Made by a program: the position numbers and the translations under genes. A stretch of 64,000 nt of DNA, taken from the NCBI GenBank assembly GCA_947494305.1, contig CANLUL010000001.1:868001-932000 (forward strand), written 5' to 3'. The notes beneath the pieces are model-generated. The model worked only from the letters and a program-made list of their open reading frames with translations. It was not told where the DNA came from and did not search any database. This DNA comes from an uncultured Sphingomonadaceae bacterium. GTDB taxonomy: Bacteria > Pseudomonadota > Alphaproteobacteria > Sphingomonadales > Sphingomonadaceae. Of the stretch, positions 26,898 to 35,739 are shown piece after piece (position 1 is the stretch's first letter; each line of letters starts with the position of its first letter).

Positions 26898-27410
26898 ATG
26901 ATTTCAAATCAATATCTTCGAATGATGTCGTGTTATAATCGCTGGCAAAATCAATGGATGTACAGTGCTGCGGAGCAACTATCGGATGGCGAAAGACAAG
27001 AAAACAGATCGGGATTCTGGGGCTCCATAGAATCCACGCTTTGCCACATTTACTGGGGCGACCGGATTTGGTTCTCACGTTTTGATCTGGTTGACCCGCC
27101 CGGTGTGCCGATTGGAGAGAGCTCTACATTTGTGAGCGATTGGCGCAAACTAACGGAAGATCGCGAGCAGCTTGATAATCTGGTGATGCAGTGGAGTGAT
27201 GATTTTGAAGAGGGGCCAATTCTAGGATCATTGGAATGGTTCAGCGGGGCTGCCAATAAAGACATGAAAGCGCCCTTATCGATGGTATTGCCCCATATTT
27301 TCAATCACCAAACACATCATCGGGGTCAGGTTCACGCAATGCTGACCGCCGCAGGAGCGCCAACCCAAGATACGGATTTGTTTTTAATGCCGGAAGAGTT
27401 TTCGTACTAA
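26898..27410 (+). CDS. DinB family protein
   Basis: 170 aa four-helix-bundle protein. His50 in STLCHIYWGDRIW and the C-terminal HIFNHQTHHRGQV (His133, His137, His140, His141) give the three-histidine metal site of the DinB/YfiT superfamily. Many members are thiol- or metal-dependent transferases of unknown substrate. The close spacing to recR suggests co-transcription; a DNA-repair link is plausible from the name but not shown by sequence. Confidence 0.9.
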   Translation: MISNQYLRMMSCYNRWQNQWMYSAAEQLSDGERQENRSGFWGSIESTLCHIYWGDRIWFSRFDLVDPPGVPIGESSTFVSDWRKLTEDREQLDNLVMQWSDDFEEGPILGSLEWFSGAANKDMKAPLSMVLPHIFNHQTHHRGQVHAMLTAAGAPTQDTDLFLMPEEFSY

Positions 27411-27467
27411 TAGCTAGGTCGAGCCACGTTGCTTGACGAATCCTCGCCGAATCCCTAAATTTCGCAC

Positions 27468-28034
27468 ATGTCTATATTACCAATTATTGAAGTGCCGGAT
27501 CCCCGGCTAAAAACGGTTTCAGAACCCGTCACTGCATTTGATGATGACCTGAAAACGCTTATCAAAGATATGTTTGAAACCATGTATGATGCACCGGGCA
27601 TTGGCTTGGCTGCAATCCAGGTGGGCGTGCCCAAGCGGATTTTAGTGATCGATCTTCAGGAACCTGCTCCTCATGACCATGAGGATGGCGAGCATTGTGA
27701 CCATGATCATGGTGTGATCAATGACCCTCGCGTATTCATCAATCCGGAAATCATCAATCCGTCGGAAGAGTTGAATACCTATAGCGAAGGGTGCCTCTCG
27801 GTTCCCGATCAATATGCAGATGTGGATCGTCCCGCAGCTATTACTGCGCGTTGGCAAGATGAAGATGGCAAACAGCATGAAGAAGCGCTTGATGGCCTTC
27901 TAGCGACTTGTTTGCAGCATGAAATGGATCATCTCGAAGGTATATTATTCATCGATCATCTATCGCGTTTGAAACGCAAGATGGTACTCAAGAAACTTGA
28001 GAAACTGCGGAAAGAGAACGGGATCGCCGCTTAA
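27468..28034 (+). CDS. def: Peptide deformylase with a histidine-rich insertion
   Basis: 188 aa. All three active-site motifs are intact: GIGLAAIQ at 44-51, EGCLS with Cys109, and QHEMDHLEG with His151 and His155, which hold the catalytic metal. It removes formyl groups from new proteins. Between residues 66 and 83 there is an insertion rich in His, Asp and Glu with one Cys (His69, His71, His76, Cys77, His79, His81), in the loop before the strand leading to EGCLS. Such a loop could bind metal, but this is inference. It stands alone, 57 bases after the DinB gene. Confidence 0.95.
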   Translation: MSILPIIEVPDPRLKTVSEPVTAFDDDLKTLIKDMFETMYDAPGIGLAAIQVGVPKRILVIDLQEPAPHDHEDGEHCDHDHGVINDPRVFINPEIINPSEELNTYSEGCLSVPDQYADVDRPAAITARWQDEDGKQHEEALDGLLATCLQHEMDHLEGILFIDHLSRLKRKMVLKKLEKLRKENGIAA

Positions 28035-28262
28035 ACGCATTTATCCTGTTGGAAAATGCTGGTGCGTGAGCTATAGATAAAGAGCTAGTTCTAAAATGGG
28101 ACTAGTGCTTACTCAGACGGTGATACAGTTCTGGGAGTGCGATAACAATTTCTCCTAGTACGGGACTTCATTGCGAACTCCCCGTTCAACACGGTGACAT
28201 TCCACTCTAAACTTTCCCTCCTAGTTAGGTAAGCTTCAATTCCAGTTACACGGAGACTTGCC

Positions 28263-28454
28263 ATGCTTCATGAGCAAGTGAAACTGCGTGAAATGGATAA
28301 TGGTTGGGTTTGGTATTGCCTAGACTCAAAAGGCGCTGAGTTGTGTCATTCGCTTAGGGGTTTTTTAACGCCCGAGGCAGCAATGGCGGATTTCAGTTAC
28401 TATCGCTCCGAATATACAGCGTATATGCGGTGGCGCTTCTCAACCGGCGACTAA
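28263..28454 (+). CDS. Hypothetical 63-aa protein
   Basis: 63 aa starting at an ATG with GGAG seven bases upstream. The composition is soluble, with many aromatic residues (WVWYC, FSYYRSEY, MRWRF). The pattern 'GWVWYxLxxxGxExxxSxxGFxTxExAxxD' looks like a compact single-domain protein. I do not recognise a family. It stands 228 bases after def, in a gap that holds no other visible gene, and is followed by a long hairpin abutting the rmuC ribosome site. Confidence 0.6.
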   Translation: MLHEQVKLREMDNGWVWYCLDSKGAELCHSLRGFLTPEAAMADFSYYRSEYTAYMRWRFSTGD

Positions 28455-28496
28455 ATCGCGCTGGTGGGCGGCATTTTGCCGTCCACCTCACGCGAT
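28455..28496 (+). other. Intercistronic hairpin before rmuC
   Basis: Directly after the small gene's stop, GGTGGGCGGCA (28463-28473) pairs with TGCCGTCCACC (28477-28487) with one mismatch and a three-base loop. ATCGCG (28455-28460) pairs with CGCGAT (28491-28496) outside it. The helix ends one base before AGGAGG, the rmuC ribosome site. No T-tract follows, so it is not a standard terminator; it could block or protect translation start. Confidence 0.5.
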
Positions 28497-28507
28497 AGGA
28501 GGTTACG

Positions 28508-29890
28508 GTGGAACAAATGATATTACTTTTGGTTGGCATAGCTGCACTGATTGTCGGTGCACTATTTGGTTGGTTCATGTCGAGTAAAACACAAGGTGCC
28601 AAGTTGGACGCTGCGCAAGAAACAACTTCATCAATGCGGGTGCAACTGGATGAAGTTCAAAAGGAACGCGATGCTGCAAAGTCTGAGCGTGAAACGTTGG
28701 CCATGGAATTAGCTGTCAATAAAGCGGCGCAGCAGGAACGTGATCTAGCACAGGATGAAAAAATTGCGGAACTCCAGAAAGCGCGCGAGCAGCTTTCAGC
28801 GCAATTCGCAGAAGTGGGCAATAAATTGCTCGAAGAGGCGCAGGACAAGTTTTTGAAACGCGCTGATGCACGGTTTGATGAGGCGGGAAGCAAGAGTGAG
28901 GAACGGCTAAAACTACTGCTTTCTCCCATGGACAAGGCGCTGAATGAATATCGGTCTCAGGTCGATAAAGTGGAGAAAGAACGCTCCGAGGCATATGGCG
29001 ATCTCAAAGGTCTCATGGACCAGATGCGGGCTGGGCAGATGCAGGTCCGCGATGAAACACACCGCCTGGTTAACTCTCTACGCAATGCTCCAAAGGCAAG
29101 GGGACGTTGGGGTGAACAACAACTCAAGAATGTCTTGGAAACCTGCGGTTTAGCGGAACATACTGATTTCGTGACGGAGCAAAGTGTTGATACGGATGAA
29201 GGGCGGTTACGCCCCGATGCCATTATCAACGTACCTGGCGGTAAAAAACTGATCATAGACGCTAAAGTTTCGTTGAATGACTATCAGGATGCATTTGAAG
29301 CGGATGAGGAAGAAGCGCGTGTAACGGCGATGGCACGGCACTGCTTGTCTATGAAGAACCATATCGAAGGCTTGTCTCGGAAGGCCTATTGGGATCAGTT
29401 TGAGGATGCGCCGGACTATGTGATCATGTTCGTTCCTGGCGAGCATTTTCTGACCGCTGCACTAGAGCATGAACCAACGCTTTGGGATCATGCTTTCGAC
29501 AAAAAGGTATTGCTAGCAACGCCGACCAACCTAGTTGCCATCGCTCGAACGGTGGCCGGTGTTTGGCGGCAAGAGAAAATGGCTGCAGAAGCGAAACAAA
29601 TCGGCCAGTTGGGCAAAGAAATGTACGACCGCCTTGCCACTGCCGGAGAGCATCTGAAGCGAGTTGGTTCAGGCCTCGGCAGCGCGGTAGGAAACTACAA
29701 TAAATTTGTAGGTAGTTTTGAACGCAATGTTATGGCCACTGGCCGCAAGTTCGCCGAGCTGCAAATAGAGACGGGCAAGAAAGACCTGGAAGAAGTGCCT
29801 GAAATTGAGGCACTTCCGCGTTATAGCGATGATATGACAGATAATCTCATTGAAGACGACGCGGCGTTCCAAGAAAAAATTGAGGATTAA
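28508..29890 (+). CDS. rmuC: DNA recombination protein RmuC
   Basis: 460 aa. The N-terminal TM helix (about 5-24) is followed by a long coiled coil (about 35-160). The RmuC nuclease-like domain includes GRWGEQQLKNVLE (about 198), RPDAIINVPGGKKLIIDAKVS split across 232-252, and VIMFVPGEHFL near 305. RmuC limits inversions and rearrangements at short repeats. Start is a GTG preceded by AGGAGG five bases upstream; the ATG three codons later is too far from that site. It converges on the lipoprotein gene with three bases between stops. Confidence 0.93.
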   Translation: MEQMILLLVGIAALIVGALFGWFMSSKTQGAKLDAAQETTSSMRVQLDEVQKERDAAKSERETLAMELAVNKAAQQERDLAQDEKIAELQKAREQLSAQFAEVGNKLLEEAQDKFLKRADARFDEAGSKSEERLKLLLSPMDKALNEYRSQVDKVEKERSEAYGDLKGLMDQMRAGQMQVRDETHRLVNSLRNAPKARGRWGEQQLKNVLETCGLAEHTDFVTEQSVDTDEGRLRPDAIINVPGGKKLIIDAKVSLNDYQDAFEADEEEARVTAMARHCLSMKNHIEGLSRKAYWDQFEDAPDYVIMFVPGEHFLTAALEHEPTLWDHAFDKKVLLATPTNLVAIARTVAGVWRQEKMAAEAKQIGQLGKEMYDRLATAGEHLKRVGSGLGSAVGNYNKFVGSFERNVMATGRKFAELQIETGKKDLEEVPEIEALPRYSDDMTDNLIEDDAAFQEKIED

Positions 29891-29893
29891 TTT

Positions 29894-30304
29894 TTAAGGC
29901 GGTCCGTCCGGGCCTTCTTCAAAATCACCTCCGCAACCGTTAAGTGTTCCGCTTTTACTAGCCTCCACTTTAACTGTATCAGCATATTTGCGATCACTCA
30001 TGCCATCGCTGCATTCTTTGCCAAGCGTGATATAGAGATTGATATTGTGCTGGTCTGAAAAACCTTTCACCGTCCAACCGGTGTCTGTTTTAGCCATCCT
30101 CGCAACGGGCAAAGTAAAATCATTGCCATCTGGGGTCGAAAAAGTGATTTCTTCACCTTTAACTTCGGCATTCCAAAATGGTTCTGTACCACCAGCAGTG
30201 TAGTCGCCTAGTTTTTCTTCTTCTGCTGGTGCCTCTGCCACAGGTTCTTCGCATCCAGCCAATGCCAATATGGGCACCAACGAGCTCAAGACTAGATTTT
30301 TCAT
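29894..30304 (-). CDS. Putative lipoprotein, COG3650-like
   Basis: 136 aa. The signal peptide ends in ILALAGC (Cys18), followed by an acidic low-complexity linker (EEPVAEAPAEEEK). The globular part contains GGTEPFWNAEV, ITFSTPDG, and the Cys-containing segments KECSDGMSDRKYAD and LNGCGGDF. This pattern occurs in a family of uncharacterised periplasmic lipoproteins (COG3650-like) also found beside MliC-type domains. An AGGGGG site precedes the ATG. Function is unknown. It is a single-gene unit convergent with rmuC. Confidence 0.8.
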   Translation of the reverse strand: MKNLVLSSLVPILALAGCEEPVAEAPAEEEKLGDYTAGGTEPFWNAEVKGEEITFSTPDGNDFTLPVARMAKTDTGWTVKGFSDQHNINLYITLGKECSDGMSDRKYADTVKVEASKSGTLNGCGGDFEEGPDGPP

Positions 30305-30360
30305 AAAGCTTACCCCCTAAGGAAAGGATAGAGTAGCATAACGCGAGGCAGTTCCAAACA

Positions 30361-31161
30361 TCATCTGCGCGATTGATTCAAAACCTCATACGCAACGACC
30401 GAAGTCGCCACCGCTGCGTTTAAGCTATCGGCCTTTCCCATCATCGGAATTTTGACCAGAAAATCGCACTCTTTTTCATATTCTGGGGGAAGACCTTGTG
30501 CTTCATTACCAACCAGCAAGAAAGTTGGTTTCTCATAAGACACCGCTTGATAATCTTTTTCGGTATTCAAACTGGTACCAATCATCTGCCCTTTGTCTGC
30601 GCGTAACCAGCTCAGAAAGTCATCCCAATTTGCTTGTACTATTTTTTGAGTAAAAATCGCGCCCATACTGGCGCGGACAGCTTCGACCGAAAAGGGATCC
30701 ACACAATCATCAATCAGGATCAACCCTCCCGCGCCAACAGCATCACCGGTTCGTAATATTGTCCCCAAATTCCCTGGATCACGAAGCGATTGTGCAACAA
30801 TCCAAATATTGGAATCATCTCGATTCAAATCGGACAAATCAGTCGGATGATCTTTGTAAACTCCAACAATGGATTGGGGATTGGACTTGCCGGTCAATTT
30901 GGCGATAATTGCTTCGCTTGTCTCGATAACCATACCATCCGCTTTTGCGGTTGCGATTTCCAACTTTTCCGCCAATGGATGCAGTTCGGTATCTTCCACC
31001 AAAACTAGGACTTCTGGCGTTACCCCTTCCTCCAAAGCTTCAGTGAGGATACGCAGGCCCTCTGCCAGAAAATGACCTTCTCGCTTGCGATGCTTTTTTT
31101 CACGTAGGCTCTTGAGCCGTTTGATGGTGGGATTGGAAAAACCAGTAATTTGTCGGCGCAT
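30361..31161 (-). CDS. TrmH-family (SpoU) RNA 2'-O-methyltransferase
   Basis: 266 aa. An N-terminal substrate-binding domain (1-100) with REGHFLAEGLRIL precedes the SPOUT knot: motif 1 SLRDPGNLGTILRTGDAVGAGG (as QSLRDPGNLG then TILRTGDA), motif 2 LLVGNEAQGLPPE, and motif 3 IPMMGKADSLNAAVATSVV. It methylates a ribose in rRNA or tRNA with S-adenosylmethionine; the target is not predictable. It starts eight bases after ptsH and ends the chvI-chvG-hprK-rapZ-EIIA-HPr operon. Confidence 0.92.
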   Translation of the reverse strand: MRRQITGFSNPTIKRLKSLREKKHRKREGHFLAEGLRILTEALEEGVTPEVLVLVEDTELHPLAEKLEIATAKADGMVIETSEAIIAKLTGKSNPQSIVGVYKDHPTDLSDLNRDDSNIWIVAQSLRDPGNLGTILRTGDAVGAGGLILIDDCVDPFSVEAVRASMGAIFTQKIVQANWDDFLSWLRADKGQMIGTSLNTEKDYQAVSYEKPTFLLVGNEAQGLPPEYEKECDFLVKIPMMGKADSLNAAVATSVVAYEVLNQSRR

Positions 31162-31169
31162 GAATCGAC

Positions 31170-31448
31170 CTAGTCCTCACCGAAGCCGTCAAAAACCAAG
31201 CCAACAAGTTTCTTCAATGTTGCCTCAGCATTTTCGCCCTCAACAATAATGTCGATATTGTCGCCCTTGGCTGCTCCCAGCATCATCAAACCCATGATAG
31301 AGGTTCCGGTAACTTCTGTTCCATCCTTCGCAACCTTTACCAAAACATCGTCAGACAATTTGCTAACATAGGTTACAAACTTTGCGCTGGCCCGGGCGTG
31401 TAAACCCTTCTTGTTGGTGATTTCTACGGTTTGTTTAAGAGAGCTCAC
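31170..31448 (-). CDS. ptsH: HPr family phosphocarrier protein
   Basis: 92 aa. NKKGLHARAS carries the phosphorylated His17 (counting from the start), and SIMGLMMLGAAKG is the region that in Gram-positive HPr holds the regulatory serine (Ser50). It accepts phosphate from Enzyme I and passes it to EIIA; the nearby HprK may phosphorylate the serine. The GTG start overlaps the TGA of the EIIA gene (GTGA). No Enzyme I or permease is encoded in the window, which fits the regulatory PTS of alphaproteobacteria. Confidence 0.95.
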   Translation of the reverse strand: MSSLKQTVEITNKKGLHARASAKFVTYVSKLSDDVLVKVAKDGTEVTGTSIMGLMMLGAAKGDNIDIIVEGENAEATLKKLVGLVFDGFGED

Positions 31449-31858
31449 GCATCACTACCCAAAATTTCGGACGCGACACTTATGTATTTTTGGCCGGCTT
31501 CTTTTGCTGCGCTGACGGCCTGTTGCAGGTTCATTTTCTTTCTGGCGCCATCAAGTCTAATCAACATGGGTAGGTTGACGCCCGCAATCACCTCGACCTT
31601 ACCTTTATCCATTAGTGAGATAGCCAAGTTCGAGGGTGTGCCGCCAAAAAGGTCGCTCAAGATTATGACCCCGTTACCTTTTTGCACGTCAGTAATAGCG
31701 GCTGAAATTTCACGTCTTTTTTCTTCGACATCATCATGGGCATCGATGCAGACAGCAGCAATAGATTTTTGAGCACCCACCACGTGCTCCATTGCAGTTA
31801 CGAACTCCGTCGCCAGATTTCCATGTGTTACAAGAACTAACCCGATCATTGCTTTCAA
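31445..31858 (-). CDS. PTS EIIA component, mannose type (regulatory)
   Basis: 137 aa. LVLVTHGNLATEF carries the phosphorylated histidine near position 12, and IILSDLFGGTPSNLA is the mannose-type EIIA signature (about 66-80). It has no IIB/IIC partner here and so is a regulatory acceptor for phosphate from HPr. The start overlaps the rapZ stop (ATGA) and the stop overlaps ptsH. Confidence 0.94.
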   Translation of the reverse strand: MKAMIGLVLVTHGNLATEFVTAMEHVVGAQKSIAAVCIDAHDDVEEKRREISAAITDVQKGNGVIILSDLFGGTPSNLAISLMDKGKVEVIAGVNLPMLIRLDGARKKMNLQQAVSAAKEAGQKYISVASEILGSDA

Positions 31859-32787
31859 ATGCCCCTGTTTCCGACCGGTTTTTGCATAACTTCAAGGGCC
31901 TCCATTGGCCGGGACGCTAAATTACGGTGTGTGACCGTGGTCGAAAATCCAGCTTCATGCAAGTTTTTGCTCAGCGCCTCTGCAACATGTACCGATCTGT
32001 GACGGCCACCGGTACAACCAATTCCAACATTCACGTAAGACTTGCCGGCGTCCTGGTACTTGGGCAGTAGAAACTTAAGCATGTCTTCGAACCTCGACAT
32101 CGCATCATTGTAAGCTGGGTCTCTCGAAATATATTCTGATACTTGATCATCCAAACCTGTCATGAGTTTCAAATTCTCATCCCAAAATGGGTTGTTCAGG
32201 AACCGCACATCAAAAAGCAAATCAATATTATTGGGCAATCCTCGGGAAAAACCAAAGCTTGTTATTGTGACAACTGTTTTCCCGGTATCCTCAATTGCAA
32301 ATTGTTGCCTAATGCGATGCTGCAAATCATTGGATGAAAGAGTGCTGGTATCGATTATCAAATCAGCCCACCGTTTTAGTGGTTCCAATTCTGATCGTTC
32401 AAACGCTATGCCTTCTTTCGCTGGCCTGTCCAACGCTAATGGATGGCGCCTTCTTGTTTCACTATACCGTCTTTCTAACTCGTCATCTGTACAATCCAGG
32501 TAGAGTGTTGAGATTAGATAGTTTTTGTTTTTCTGCAGACTTTTAATTCTATCGATCAGTTTGGCTGGCTCAAACCCGCGGGTTCTGCTGTCGAAACCTA
32601 TCGCAAGAGGTGGGTCGATATTATCGCGCGAGCTGGGAAGGGGCGTGTCCAATAGATTGTTAACCAGGCGGATCGGGAAATTATCCACAGTCTCCCAACC
32701 GATATCTTCCATTGTCTTGATAGCGGTTGTTTTCCCAGCTCCAGAAAGACCTGTAATCAATAGGACCTGTTTGGCCTGGGCTTCCAT
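31855..32787 (-). CDS. rapZ: RNase adapter protein RapZ (YvcJ family)
   Basis: 310 aa. Walker A is ITGLSGAGKTT near 11-21. SRTRGFEP and YLDCTDDELERRYSETRRRHPL follow as YvcJ/RapZ signatures. The C-terminal domain has VNVGIGCTGGRHRSV near 255-270, which binds amino-sugar phosphate in E. coli RapZ. RapZ proteins bind nucleotides and, in enterics, regulate glmS through small RNAs; the role in alphaproteobacteria is less clear. The ATG at 32787 overlaps the hprK stop (TGATG) and is preferred over the GTG one codon earlier. Confidence 0.94.
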   Translation of the reverse strand: MEAQAKQVLLITGLSGAGKTTAIKTMEDIGWETVDNFPIRLVNNLLDTPLPSSRDNIDPPLAIGFDSRTRGFEPAKLIDRIKSLQKNKNYLISTLYLDCTDDELERRYSETRRRHPLALDRPAKEGIAFERSELEPLKRWADLIIDTSTLSSNDLQHRIRQQFAIEDTGKTVVTITSFGFSRGLPNNIDLLFDVRFLNNPFWDENLKLMTGLDDQVSEYISRDPAYNDAMSRFEDMLKFLLPKYQDAGKSYVNVGIGCTGGRHRSVHVAEALSKNLHEAGFSTTVTHRNLASRPMEALEVMQKPVGNRGI

Positions 32788-33236
32788 CACGTTCTAACCA
32801 TCTCATTTTCGATCCTTTGGAGTGCCAATTCGACTTTAATCGCTGCGGTTGATCTATTGCTATCAAGAGTTATGGACGGCACATCAATATCATAAAATCG
32901 GTCGGTTGGTTTGCTAAATGGGAATCTCTCCGAATCATTTGATAGTTTAACAATCATCGAAAGAGCAATGTTCTTTACAAACGGTATCTCAAAAACACCC
33001 AATGCATATACTTCGATCTTACCGGCAATTTTCTGCGGTGGGTTAAGAATAGCAATATCATTTTCGAAGGTCACAATTACCTGATCATCACTGATCAGCT
33101 GGGCACCGCGATCAATCAAGTGAAGAGCGAGGTCGGACTTTCCTGATCCGGACGGCCCTATAATCAACACACCCTTTTGCCTGATGCCAACCGCTGTTGC
33201 ATGAATGGACTGCCGACTGTCGTTTGACATTGTCAT
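32787..33236 (-). CDS. hprK: HPr kinase/phosphorylase, short alphaproteobacterial form
   Basis: 149 aa, consisting only of the C-terminal kinase domain of HprK. The P-loop GPSGSGKSD lies near 26-34 and the Gly/Ala-rich stretch DRGAQLISDDQV near 40-51. The N-terminal domain found in Firmicutes is absent, which is normal for this class. It would phosphorylate HPr on serine, possibly under control of ChvG-ChvI. The ATG at 33236 lies four bases after the chvG stop; an earlier start at 33269 would overlap chvG and lacks support. Confidence 0.88.
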   Translation of the reverse strand: MTMSNDSRQSIHATAVGIRQKGVLIIGPSGSGKSDLALHLIDRGAQLISDDQVIVTFENDIAILNPPQKIAGKIEVYALGVFEIPFVKNIALSMIVKLSNDSERFPFSKPTDRFYDIDVPSITLDSNRSTAAIKVELALQRIENEMVRT

Positions 33237-33240
33237 TCGA

Positions 33241-34824
33241 TCAATAGCCTTTGGGAAGTCTGATTTCAAAACAAGCGCCTTGCTGTTTATCTAGCCTGTC
33301 TATTGCTCGAATTTGACCTTCGTGACCTTCAATAATTGTTTTTGCGATCGCCAAACCCAGACCACTGTGCTTTCCAAATTCTTCTTCGGCAGGCCTGTCA
33401 GAATGAAACCGTTTGAATATGGCTGCACGTTGTTCATTCGGTATTCCTGGGCCTTGATCAGAAATATGAACAATGACCTCGTCACCATCAGGAGTAGCCA
33501 TAATTTCTATCAAACCACCTGCTGGCGAGAAAGATACTGCATTGTCGAGCAAGTTGCTGAATACACGCTCCAGTCTGCCATCATCACCCATTATAGTGGT
33601 TACTCCTTTGCCGGGCCGGGCATAAGCAATCTCGTTGCTAACATTCTCCTCTCGTCTTTCGCGAGCCAGCAACAATTGTTCAATCATGCCGCCAATATCA
33701 ACTCGCTCGAATTTGGTGCGTGCCAATTCGGCGTCGACACGTGACGCGTCGGAAATATCATTGATCAACCGATCAATTCGTCGAACATCGTCACTAGCTA
33801 CGGTAAGTAGCTGACTTTGCAAATTTGGGTCATCAACTCTCCCCAAACCTTCTAAAGCTGACCTTAGCGAAGCTAGCGGATTTTTGATTTCGTGGGTCAC
33901 ATCTGCAGCAAATGCTTCGGTGGCATCAATCCGTTGCCTTAAAGCACCGCTCATATCCGACAATGCACGAGCTAACTGGCCAATCTCATCTCGCCTTTCT
34001 GGCATTTTGGGTATCATCATTTCCGGTTCGCGTCCCATTCTCACCCTCAAAGCGGCTCGTGCTAGTTTGCGTATGGGGCGAACGATGGTTCTGGCGAGAA
34101 AAAGAGACAATAATATTGAAACGATTGCAGCCACCAACATTACCAGAACGACGCTGGAGCGTTCAGCGCGGACAATACGTGTTATGTCTCTTGCATTGCT
34201 AGTTAACAATACGCTCTCCGTACCATCTTCAGTTTTAGATCCGGCGATAATCACCGGTGTTCGGTCTTCAGCATATTTTACGGTACTAACAGGTGCTGTT
34301 TTCGAGCCCAATCGTTGGAGTGAAGGCCAATTCTCAGCAACATCGTTTTTTGGTTCAGAAAATTGCTCGATAGCTTGGCTAAAAACAATATATTCGACGG
34401 ATCTATCGAGAAATCGAGCAGCGTCTTTGCGCCAAGGCTCTGTTTTAGGATCAATGAGACGGTATGTTGGCTCTGCAAGTTCAAAACTGTCCAGGGTTTT
34501 GAATCCTTGACTGTCATAAACCCTGATTCTGTTATCAAGATGATTGGCAAATTGGACAAGTAACGCGGCTCTGTGTTCTTTTTCCACAAATTTCATTGCA
34601 TCAGTCACAATCGACATTTGCAATCGGGCTTGAGCAAGGCGTTCTTCCGTTAATCGATTTCGATAATTGTTGAGGTAGAACAAACTGCCAGCGAGCAGCG
34701 CTATCGCTAGAACATTGACTGCCAAAATTCTGCTGGTCAGAGACATACGCGCCGACCAGCTGAGTGAAAGCGACGTTTCGCTTTTTCGTTCTTGCTTACT
34801 CTGAAAAACGATAACCCGCACCAT
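33241..34824 (-). CDS. chvG: Sensor histidine kinase ChvG-like
   Basis: 527 aa with the chosen start. TM1 is about 33-51, a periplasmic sensor domain about 52-222, TM2 about 223-245 and HAMP to about 300. The H-box [15 protein letters not shown] places the phosphorylated histidine at His311. N-box DNAVSFSP and G-box GLGLAIAKT complete the kinase. In relatives this kinase senses acidity or envelope stress with ChvI and ExoR. Start is uncertain: the ATG at 34824 overlaps chvI by 29 bases without a clear ribosome site; a TTG at 34857 and an ATG at 34746 are alternatives. Confidence 0.92.
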   Translation of the reverse strand: MVRVIVFQSKQERKSETSLSLSWSARMSLTSRILAVNVLAIALLAGSLFYLNNYRNRLTEERLAQARLQMSIVTDAMKFVEKEHRAALLVQFANHLDNRIRVYDSQGFKTLDSFELAEPTYRLIDPKTEPWRKDAARFLDRSVEYIVFSQAIEQFSEPKNDVAENWPSLQRLGSKTAPVSTVKYAEDRTPVIIAGSKTEDGTESVLLTSNARDITRIVRAERSSVVLVMLVAAIVSILLSLFLARTIVRPIRKLARAALRVRMGREPEMMIPKMPERRDEIGQLARALSDMSGALRQRIDATEAFAADVTHEIKNPLASLRSALEGLGRVDDPNLQSQLLTVASDDVRRIDRLINDISDASRVDAELARTKFERVDIGGMIEQLLLARERREENVSNEIAYARPGKGVTTIMGDDGRLERVFSNLLDNAVSFSPAGGLIEIMATPDGDEVIVHISDQGPGIPNEQRAAIFKRFHSDRPAEEEFGKHSGLGLAIAKTIIEGHEGQIRAIDRLDKQQGACFEIRLPKGY

Positions 34825-35497
34825 ATAGCGTATCAATAGCGTCAAAGTCCTGATCAACTTCGCGAAATTTTCGCCTTAGTCGCTTGATGTGACTATCGAT
34901 TGTTCGATCGTCCACATATACATCGTCTTGATACGCGACATCCATCAGTTGATTTCGGCTTTTTACGACTCCTGGTCGAGTTGCTAACGCTTCCAATATC
35001 ATGAATTCGGTAACGGTTAATGTTACATTTTTATTCTCCCACTGAACTATATGGCGTGCTGGATCCATCTCCAGACTACCTCTAATCAACGGTTTGCTCA
35101 GCTCGTCGTCGTTTGCGTCTTGGGTTTTGACAAGTTCGGTTCTTCGTAAAATCGATTTTACCCTGGCAATCAATAACCTTTGGGAAAATGGTTTCTTGAT
35201 ATAGTCATCGGCACCCATTGCGAGCCCCAATGCCTCGTCAAGTTCTTCATCCTTTGAAGTCAAAAAGATGACAGGTAAATTGCTTTTCTCTCGCACGCGA
35301 CGCAGCAATTCCAATCCATCCATTTTTGGCATCTTGATATCGAAAATTGCGAGATCTGGGGGAGTTTCGATAATCGCTGAAAGCGCCGCTTCGCTATCGG
35401 AATATACGCGTGTGACGAAACCTTCTGCCTGCATCGCAATAGAGATAGAGGTGAGAATATTTCGATCATCATCGACTAGTGCAATATTGGCCGTCAT
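34796..35497 (-). CDS. chvI: Response regulator ChvI-like
   Basis: 233 aa, OmpR/PhoB class. The receiver domain has the acidic pocket DDD near 9-11, the phosphorylated Asp53 in [11 protein letters not shown], and the conserved LTSKDE and KKPF lysines. The winged-helix DNA-binding domain (about 135-233) ends with [11 protein letters not shown]. It starts the operon that continues with chvG, hprK, rapZ, EIIA, HPr and trmH, and diverges from pckA across 242 bases, as in many alphaproteobacteria. Confidence 0.95.
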   Translation of the reverse strand: MTANIALVDDDRNILTSISIAMQAEGFVTRVYSDSEAALSAIIETPPDLAIFDIKMPKMDGLELLRRVREKSNLPVIFLTSKDEELDEALGLAMGADDYIKKPFSQRLLIARVKSILRRTELVKTQDANDDELSKPLIRGSLEMDPARHIVQWENKNVTLTVTEFMILEALATRPGVVKSRNQLMDVAYQDDVYVDDRTIDSHIKRLRRKFREVDQDFDAIDTLYGAGYRFSE

Positions 35498-35690
35498 GTT
35501 GATCCAGAAACCCTCTAACTAAGAATAATGGCCAAAATAGACCTTGGTAGCAAGTGATACAAGTGAGCATTGCATCATTGAGGAGTGAATTTCGACAAGA
35601 CAGCTCACAATTTGTAGGAATCATGTATAGTCTGCCTCATTGAGAATTGACTGGCGCGATTCGGTTCGATAAGCGCTCGCAATTCTTCCA

Positions 35691-35710
35691 TGATTGTTGG
35701 CAAACAATCA
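35691..35710. promoter_or_regulatory. Inverted repeat upstream of pckA
   Basis: TGATTGTT (35691-35698) and AACAATCA (35703-35710) form a perfect eight-base inverted repeat with a four-base centre, 30 bases before the pckA start. A second, longer-range repeat AGAATTG/CAATTCT encloses 35643-35686. Both could be operator sites or leader hairpins; no regulator can be assigned by sequence. Confidence 0.4.
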
Positions 35711-35739
35711 GACCATTCCATTTCCATAGGGGAAACACT

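Noticed and set aside
33884-34510. 208-codon frame opposite chvG
   Set aside because: Fully within a well-supported kinase gene and without any recognisable domain.
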